Assembly (NCBI GenBank): GCA_030049565.1
Contig: JASIKQ010000334.1
Coordinates: 1-5,941, forward strand
Direction: 5' to 3'
Length of the DNA stretch: 5,941 bases
From: Candidatus Sulfotelmatobacter sp.
GTDB lineage: Bacteria; Acidobacteriota; Terriglobia; Terriglobales; Acidobacteriaceae
Position numbers and translations under genes: made by a program. Under the pieces are notes generated by a model that made no database searches, was not told the origin of the DNA, and saw only the letters and a list, made by a program, of their open reading frames with translations. This document shows, in pieces, positions 1 through 4,106 of this stretch (its first letter is position 1; each line of letters starts with the position of its first letter).

Positions 1-1019
1 GTGGGCGAAGTGAAGATGCCGGTCACACGGTAGTCTTCGATCAGCGCTCTCCAATTGCTGTCAGGCTGTGGGTAATCGAGAGCTCCCTCGAAAGCGATCG
101 TAGTCGCGCCCGCGATCAGGGGCGCGTAAACAATGTAGCTGTGGCCGACGATCCAACCAATATCGGAGGTTGACCACCACACATCCGTAGGCTTCAGCGC
201 GAAAAGCCACTGGCCCATGCTGTGGATGTGCACCTGATAGCCGCCGTGGGTGTGGATGGCGAGTTTCGGTTTGGCGGTCGTGCCTGAAGTCGCCAGAATG
301 AAAGCCGGCTCATTGGATTCCATCTCCACGTAGTCGCTGCTGTGGCCGGCGGCATGGGCCAGGAACTCTTCCCAGGAGATGTCGCGCTCGGCCTTCATGG
401 CCGGCGGGGCGCTATTGCGCTTCAGCAGGATTACTCTTTCGACAACCGTCTCGGTATTGGCCAGGGCATCGTCAACGATTTCTTTGAGGCGAGTCTCTTT
501 GCCTTTGCGGTAAGTGACATCGGCCGTGAATACCAGACGTGAACCGCTCGCTTGAATGCGGTCGCCGAGGGCTTTGGCGCCAAAGCCGGCAAAGACCACG
601 GAGTGAATGGCGCCGATGCGCACGGCAGCGAGCATGAGGATAATGGCTTCCGGGCAAGTGGGCATGTACAGGGTAATGCGATCACCCTTCTTTATGCCTA
701 GGCCGCGCAAAGCAGCGGCGGTGCGCTGGACCTCTGCCAGTAGACTCGCGTAAGTAAAGACCCGGCGCTCACCCCGTTCGTTGAGATATACCAGCGCCGC
801 GTGCCCGCCCCAGCGACGTTTGATGTGATAGTCGAGCGCGTTGTAGGCGAGGTTAGTCTTGCCCCCCACGAACCACTTGAAGGTCGGACGATTCCACTCC
901 AATACGCGGTCCCATTTATGGAACCATGGCAATTGCTCTGCCGCACGGCCCCAAAAGGCCTCTGGGTCCTGCCTGGCATCGTTAATCCACTTTTCCACGA
1001 CCGGATTCAGGATCTGCAT
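1..1019 (-). CDS. acs: Acetyl-CoA synthetase-type AMP-forming acyl-CoA ligase, N-terminal half (C-terminus beyond left edge)
   Basis: This ligase activates acetate (possibly propionate) to acyl-CoA through an acyl-adenylate, using ATP and CoA in the cytoplasm. The ATG at 1019-1017 has an excellent Shine-Dalgarno upstream. 339 full codons are visible; the family is usually about 630-650 residues, so roughly half is missing beyond position 1. Residues about 5-65 match the N-terminal ACAS_N region. Residues 110-155 carry the family block KKGDRITLYMP...RIGAIHSVVFAGFGAKAL. The P-loop-like A3 motif is at 244-252 as TSGTTAKPK, where classical Acs has TSGSTGKPK, followed by HTHGGY at 256-261. SDIGWIVGHSY lies at 285-295, matching the Acs core. 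The A-for-G change and L253 after the lysine suggest a divergent Acs subgroup, so acetate is likely but propionate or another short acid is possible. The gene is divergent from the cytochrome-side genes and shares their regulatory intergenic region. Confidence 0.87.
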   Translation of the reverse strand, partial: MQILNPVVEKWINDARQDPEAFWGRAAEQLPWFHKWDRVLEWNRPTFKWFVGGKTNLAYNALDYHIKRRWGGHAALVYLNERGERRVFTYASLLAEVQRTAAALRGLGIKKGDRITLYMPTCPEAIILMLAAVRIGAIHSVVFAGFGAKALGDRIQASGSRLVFTADVTYRKGKETRLKEIVDDALANTETVVERVILLKRNSAPPAMKAERDISWEEFLAHAAGHSSDYVEMESNEPAFILATSGTTAKPKLAIHTHGGYQVHIHSMGQWLFALKPTDVWWSTSDIGWIVGHSYIVYAPLIAGATTIAFEGALDYPQPDSNWRALIEDYRVTGIFTSP

Positions 1020-1025
1020 AGTGTG

Positions 1026-1032
1026 CCTCCTT
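1026..1032 (-). promoter_or_regulatory. Ribosome binding site of the acyl-CoA ligase
   Basis: On the minus strand these bases read AAGGAGG, a full anti-Shine-Dalgarno match, with six bases before the ATG at 1019. This fixes the start of the ligase. Confidence 0.8.
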
Positions 1033-1216
1033 GCCTCTCGAGGATTCGCGTTCCCGCGTCCCAATAATTTCGCACCGCCAGAATCAGCGCCACATCAAAG
1101 TCGTCTTGCCTAGCCCAGTTGGAAATTGCCAGGGGGAACTACCTCGACTCCTTGGCAATCCGCCGCGCCGGGCAGAGCAAGTGCGGCGATTCTCCGCCCG
1201 CAAAACCCAGCCTTGC

Positions 1217-1232
1217 AGTGATCTGGGTCACA
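1217..1232. promoter_or_regulatory. CRP/FNR-family-like operator A
   Basis: AGTGA-N6-TCACA, a perfect GTGA-N6-TCAC dyad that differs from the classical CRP consensus only in the first base. Its centre (1224.5) lies about 205 bases from the ligase start and about 122 from the start of the 135-aa gene, so it could serve either. The regulator is unknown; CRP-, HcpR- and other FNR-superfamily proteins all use related dyads. Confidence 0.45.
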
Positions 1233-1259
1233 GAACCCTGTGCGAACGCGCCAAGCCGT

Positions 1260-1275
1260 TGTGACGCAGTTTACT
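1260..1275. promoter_or_regulatory. Degenerate CRP/FNR-like operator B
   Basis: TGTGA-N6-TTACT: a perfect left half-site and a degraded right half. On its own it would be weak. Its centre (1267.5) is 22 bases, about two helical turns, from the stronger dyad at 1282-1297, so both would face the same side of the DNA. Confidence 0.28.
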
Positions 1276-1281
1276 TTCCGC

Positions 1282-1297
1282 TGTGACCAACATCACG
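1282..1297. promoter_or_regulatory. CRP/FNR-family-like operator C
   Basis: TGTGA-N6-TCACG, matching the CRP consensus at nine of ten half-site positions. Its centre (1289.5) is about 57 bases upstream of the ATG at 1347, a distance that would suit an activator of the 135-aa gene with a short leader. No clear -10 box follows, so the transcription start cannot be placed. Confidence 0.5.
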
Positions 1298-1346
1298 GTC
1301 TTGTCCCCTCCACGGGTGCACACTGGGCAAGATAGAGGGTAGATTT

Positions 1347-1754
1347 ATGCCACGAGATGACCGGGACATTTTGGACGTATTGAAGTTCGAGTTGGCATTT
1401 CTTGAGCAGGGCGGATATGGGCGGCTGCCGCGCGAGGCCTGGCGATCGCGTCTCATCTTCGAAGACTCTCCCACCTGCGCGAACTTCAATTCCACTGAGC
1501 GTGTGCCGTGCGCGGACTGCGTGCTATGGCCATTAATTCCGGAAGAGGCGCGCAAAGCACGGGTTCCCTGCGACTATATCCCGCTTACTCCTGAGGGAGA
1601 CACGCTCGAATCCTTATACCGCACGGCCACGCAGCAGGAAATCGAGCAGACCCTGGGGGCCTGGTTGCGGGCCACCATTAAGCGATTGGAAGAGCAACGG
1701 GCGAAGTCGGCGGGCCCGGCAAATTTGGTCAGTGCCCGCGGTGAGGGCGCCTAA
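1347..1754 (+). CDS. Uncharacterised 135-aa protein with four cysteines
   Basis: I do not recognise a named family, although the layout resembles hypothetical proteins I associate with acidobacteria. The ATG is preceded by GAGGG at 1335-1339 with seven bases of spacing. The protein has no signal peptide or membrane segment and is probably cytoplasmic. The N-terminus (residues 5-30) is charged and amphipathic, followed by FEDSPTC (38-44). The centre holds C44, a CxxC pair at C55/C58, and C75 in the stretch VPCDYIPL. That spacing (C-x10-C-x2-C-x16-C) could bind zinc or an iron-sulfur cluster, but this is unproven. Residues 83-118 look helical, ending in a charged coil-like stretch and a loose tail. 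Coding sequence is supported by codon bias, the ribosome site and the CRP-like dyads in front. It lies 354 bases before the cytochrome genes on the same strand and may be separately transcribed. Confidence 0.75.
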   Translation: MPRDDRDILDVLKFELAFLEQGGYGRLPREAWRSRLIFEDSPTCANFNSTERVPCADCVLWPLIPEEARKARVPCDYIPLTPEGDTLESLYRTATQQEIEQTLGAWLRATIKRLEEQRAKSAGPANLVSARGEGA

Positions 1755-1975
1755 CGCCCAGGTGCCAAAATGCCGCCTGAGGGGGAAGCTCGGACGGCAC
1801 GGGATTTCCGTTTGCGGAAGCCGAACACCGGGGCTATGAAGCCGAAAGTGAGTCCGACCGCTTCAGGCAGTGCAGGAGCGTCTCTCTTCAACATTTCTCA
1901 GACCATTCGTTCTTAACAGCATAATAGGCCTTACCATCCTCTCAAGAATCACCTTGGGGCCGCGAGCAGTTCTGG

Positions 1976-1991
1976 GGTGACCCCCATCACT
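1976..1991. promoter_or_regulatory. CRP/FNR-family-like operator upstream of the cytochrome genes
   Basis: GGTGA-N6-TCACT, again a perfect GTGA-N6-TCAC dyad. If the -10 box at 2033-2038 is correct and transcription starts near 2045, the centre (1983.5) sits at -61.5, the classical class I activator position. The match in architecture to the dyads before the 135-aa gene suggests the same regulator. Confidence 0.45.
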
Positions 1992-1997
1992 TTTTCC

Positions 1998-2013
1998 TGT
2001 GACAAGCAGCATT
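1998..2013. promoter_or_regulatory. CRP/FNR-like half-site next to the cytochrome promoter
   Basis: TGTGA followed after six bases by GCATT: one perfect half and no good partner. Its centre is 22 bases downstream of the full dyad at 1976-1991, near -40 relative to the inferred start, close to a class II activator position. The 22-base pairing repeats the spacing of operators B and C. Confidence 0.25.
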
Positions 2014-2038
2014 GTTTCTTTAAACTCTTGCCTAATAC
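2012..2038 (+). promoter_or_regulatory. Possible sigma-70-type promoter of the cytochrome genes
   Basis: A -10-like TAATAC at 2033-2038 is preceded by TTGTTT at 2012-2017. The spacer is 15 bases, shorter than ideal, so the -35 element would be weak and activator help plausible. The leader to the ATG at 2109 would be about 64 bases. The call rests on motif and position only. Confidence 0.35.
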
Positions 2039-2108
2039 ACTCGAACTGTCGGCGTGAAGTGGGGTTTGAAAGCCGGCAATCCTCAAGTTGAATGGAGCTT
2101 GGATCATC

Positions 2109-2432
2109 ATGAAACAAAGCAATGTCCAGAGGTTGGCGATTCTGAGCGCTTTGGCGGCGATGTTTGCCCTTCCCCTTTGTGCAAGAGCGGATGACGCTGC
2201 GGCAACGTTCAAAGCTAAGTGTGCGGGCTGCCACGGGGCCGACGGCACCGGATCGGCGATGGGCAAGAAATTGGGCGCCCACGATTTCACCTCCGCGGAC
2301 GTGCAGAAAATGTCGGACGCGGAACTTTCCGACATAATCACGAACGGCAAGGGCAAGATGCCGGCTTATAAGTCATTAACGCCGGATCAGGTAAAAGGCC
2401 TGGTGGCCTATATTCGCACCCTGAAAAAGTAA
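2109..2432 (+). CDS. Exported monoheme class I cytochrome c
   Basis: This is a small periplasmic electron carrier of 107 residues. Residues 1-27 form a clear Sec signal (MKQSNVQR, hydrophobic core, then ARA before D28), leaving a mature protein of about 80 residues, typical for a cytochrome c6/c553-like fold. Haem attaches at C38-AG-C41-H42, and M84 in GKMPAY is the expected axial methionine. The C-terminal helix (LTPDQVKGLVAYIRTL) is diagnostic of class I cytochromes. I start at ATG 2109; an in-frame TTG at 2088 adds seven residues before the signal and is less likely. GGAG at 2094-2097 is the nearest ribosome site, with a slightly long spacing of 11. C24 is not in a proper lipobox, because the residue before it is leucine. 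It is followed after 103 bases by the hexaheme gene and probably shuttles electrons for that system. Confidence 0.92.
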   Translation: MKQSNVQRLAILSALAAMFALPLCARADDAAATFKAKCAGCHGADGTGSAMGKKLGAHDFTSADVQKMSDAELSDIITNGKGKMPAYKSLTPDQVKGLVAYIRTLKK

Positions 2433-2468
2433 GGGCTTCTTGCCATAACGACCAGGAAGGTGGCGCAG

Positions 2469-2489
2469 GGCTGCGTGCATCTCGCAGCC
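2469..2489 (+). other. Intercistronic stem-loop between monoheme and hexaheme cytochromes
   Basis: GGCTGCG and CGCAGCC pair perfectly over seven bases around a seven-base loop. No T-run follows, so it is not a standard terminator. In the 103-base gap between two cytochrome genes it could stabilise the upstream message or set the ratio of the abundant small cytochrome to the membrane protein. Confidence 0.45.
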
Positions 2490-2535
2490 GCGTGTGAAGT
2501 GTGCCTTGCGGGCTGAATAACATGGTGGATCTGAA

Positions 2536-3984
2536 ATGAGTTTCGGCGACGGAATTCGAAGCTGGCTACGGCCCATTTACTTCTTTGCGCGGAACACAGT
2601 TTCACTGATCGGAGTGGTGCTGACCACAAGCTCCGCGCTCACCATGATCGCCTTCTGGTTCTACGACTTCTTTCTGCCCGGACCCCCGCACCCCTATGTG
2701 GGCATTCTCATCTTCCTGATCCTGCCCGGTATTTTCATTCTCGGGCTGCTGCTGATTCCAGTGGGCATTTTGCTGCTCAGGCACAAGCTGCGATTGGCTG
2801 GAACGCTGCCGCAGTTCTATCCAGCCATCGATCTGGGCGTGCCTGAGATACGGAGAACGTTTGAGTGGGTGGGGGCAGCGACGGTGGTGAATCTGCTGAT
2901 TATTGGAACGGCGTCCTATCGCGGCGTGGAGTATATGGACACCACGAATTTCTGCGGGCAAACCTGCCATACCGTCATGGTGCCGGAATACACCGCGTAC
3001 CAGAATTCACCACACGCCCACGTGGATTGCGTCGCGTGCCACATCGGGCCTGGAGCGCCATGGTTTGTGCGCTCCAAGTTGTCCGGATTGCGGCAGGTTT
3101 TTGCCGTGACGTTCCACACTTATTCGCGGCCGATTCCTTCGCCGGTAAAGTATCTGCGCCCGGCGCGTGAAACCTGTGAACAGTGTCATTGGCCGCAGCG
3201 CTTTACGGGCGATAAATTTATAGTCAACACCAGTTATAAAGACGACGAGAAAAACACCCCGCAAACCGACGTGCTGCTCTTGAAGGTGGGGGGCCGAACC
3301 TGGCAAGGCTCAGTGGGAATTCACGGCCGCCACCTGACCGAGACCTCACGCATCCGCTACATCGCGACCGACACCGAGAGGCAAGTCATCCCCGTGGTTT
3401 ATTACACGGACGATTCGGGAAAGACGACCGAGTTCGTTTCCACCGACGCAAAGCCGACACAGGCACAATTGGATAAAGGCGAACACCGCGTGATGGATTG
3501 CGTCGATTGCCACAATCGGCCGACACATGCCTTCGATCTGCCCGATAACGCAGTCGACAAGCAGATGCAGCTGGGGCACATCAGCCCGGATTTGCCTTAT
3601 ATCAAGAAGAAGTCAGTGGAAGTTCTGAAAGTCGACTATTCCGCGCGCGACGTGGCTCGCACGCGCATCGTTGAGGAACTCGACAAATTTTATCGAACCA
3701 ATTACCCCGATATTTATCAGAAGCGGCGCGCGGTGGTGCAGCAATCAGCCGACGAAGTGGCGGCGATCTATCTGCGCAATGTTTTTCCCGAGATGCGGCT
3801 GACCTGGGGGACGCACCCCAACAATTTGGGGCACAACGATTCCCCGGGATGTTTCCGCTGCCATGATGGCAGCCACACAAGCTCGGATGGCCAAACGATC
3901 ACCAACGATTGCTCGGCTTGCCACGAATTTCTGGCGACGGCAGAGGAACATCCAAAAGTTCTGACGGAGTTGGGTTTGAAGTAG
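2536..3984 (+). CDS. Membrane-anchored hexaheme cytochrome c, NapC/NirT-type
   Basis: This is a likely quinol-oxidising or quinone-linked multiheme cytochrome of the cytoplasmic membrane, 482 residues, with haems on the outer face. The ATG has GGTGGA at 2524-2529 six bases upstream. Three hydrophobic segments are visible at about 20-46, 54-82 and 111-128; the last directly precedes haem 1, as in NapC/NrfH. Haem motifs are C140-GQT-C144-H145 (three residues between the cysteines), C165-VA-C168-H169, C214-EQ-C217-H218, C322-VD-C325-H326, C439-FR-C442-H443 and C459-SA-C462-H463. M148, three residues after H145, could be an NrfH-like haem 1 ligand. The stretch SPHAHVDCVACHIGPGA is characteristic of the NapC/NirT domain. 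Residues 219-320 form a haem-free, beta-rich-looking insert, and 350-430 are helical. Classical NapC/NrfH has one membrane helix, about 200 residues and four haems, so this is an expanded relative. The exact partner is unknown. Confidence 0.88.
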   Translation: MSFGDGIRSWLRPIYFFARNTVSLIGVVLTTSSALTMIAFWFYDFFLPGPPHPYVGILIFLILPGIFILGLLLIPVGILLLRHKLRLAGTLPQFYPAIDLGVPEIRRTFEWVGAATVVNLLIIGTASYRGVEYMDTTNFCGQTCHTVMVPEYTAYQNSPHAHVDCVACHIGPGAPWFVRSKLSGLRQVFAVTFHTYSRPIPSPVKYLRPARETCEQCHWPQRFTGDKFIVNTSYKDDEKNTPQTDVLLLKVGGRTWQGSVGIHGRHLTETSRIRYIATDTERQVIPVVYYTDDSGKTTEFVSTDAKPTQAQLDKGEHRVMDCVDCHNRPTHAFDLPDNAVDKQMQLGHISPDLPYIKKKSVEVLKVDYSARDVARTRIVEELDKFYRTNYPDIYQKRRAVVQQSADEVAAIYLRNVFPEMRLTWGTHPNNLGHNDSPGCFRCHDGSHTSSDGQTITNDCSACHEFLATAEEHPKVLTELGLK

Positions 3985-4080
3985 AGTTACGAGATTTGAG
4001 GTACGACTGGGGGCGTAGTGCTGGAGTGGGGCCAGAGAAAGTTTTGGCCATGGTTGAGGGTGAAGTTGATTGCGGGAAGC

Positions 4081-4096
4081 GGCAAGGCGGCAAGGC
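4081..4096 (+). repeat. Tandem 8-bp direct repeat before the large cytochrome
   Basis: GGCAAGGC occurs twice head to tail. It lies 10 bases before the ATG at 4107, and each copy holds a Shine-Dalgarno-like AAGG. If translation began at the alternative ATG 4050, the repeat would be coding and a one-unit slip would shift the frame. Confidence 0.5.
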
Positions 4097-4106
4097 GCTG
4101 CGCGCT

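Larger units (their letters stand above)
1020..1346. other. Divergent intergenic region between acyl-CoA ligase and the 135-aa gene
   Basis: The 327 bases between the two divergent starts contain no convincing gene; short open frames here overlap the ligase and lack ribosome sites or recognisable content. The half near the 135-aa gene (1217-1297) carries three dyads of CRP/FNR type, listed separately. I see no strong sigma-70 -35/-10 pair on either strand, which would fit activator-dependent promoters. No terminator is expected between divergent genes and none is seen. Confidence 0.6.
1755..2108. other. 354-bp intergenic region before the cytochrome genes
   Basis: I find no convincing gene here. 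The first part (about 1755-1860) has a weak hairpin, TTCCG-TTTG-CGGAA at 1806-1819, with no T-run, so it is a poor terminator candidate. It also has a direct repeat GAAGCCGAA at 1818-1826 and 1839-1847. A 47-codon minus-strand frame (1751-1894) overlaps the end of the 135-aa gene and is probably chance. From about 1960 the composition turns AT-richer and holds the CRP/FNR-like dyad, a half-site and a -10-like box. Confidence 0.6.

Noticed and set aside
342..1264. Several plus-strand frames over the ligase and the divergent intergenic region
   Set aside because: Those before 1019 are shadows of the minus-strand acyl-CoA ligase. The ones extending to 1264 have low-complexity, arginine-rich products and no ribosome site.
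1806..1819. Hairpin TTCCG-TTTG-CGGAA as a terminator of the 135-aa gene
   Set aside because: Only five pairs and no T-run, and it lies more than 50 bases after the stop; not enough to call a terminator.
2088..2108. TTG 2088 as start of the monoheme cytochrome
   Set aside because: It adds seven residues before an already complete signal peptide and would place the GGAG ribosome site inside the gene.
1863..2356. Two overlapping minus-strand frames across the start of the monoheme cytochrome
   Set aside because: Both run antisense through the signal peptide and haem site of a clear cytochrome c and over its promoter region. No domain, no good ribosome site.
2602..3306. Minus-strand and alternate plus-strand frames inside the hexaheme gene
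   Set aside because: The hexaheme frame explains this stretch completely with six haem motifs and membrane helices; the other frames show no motifs.
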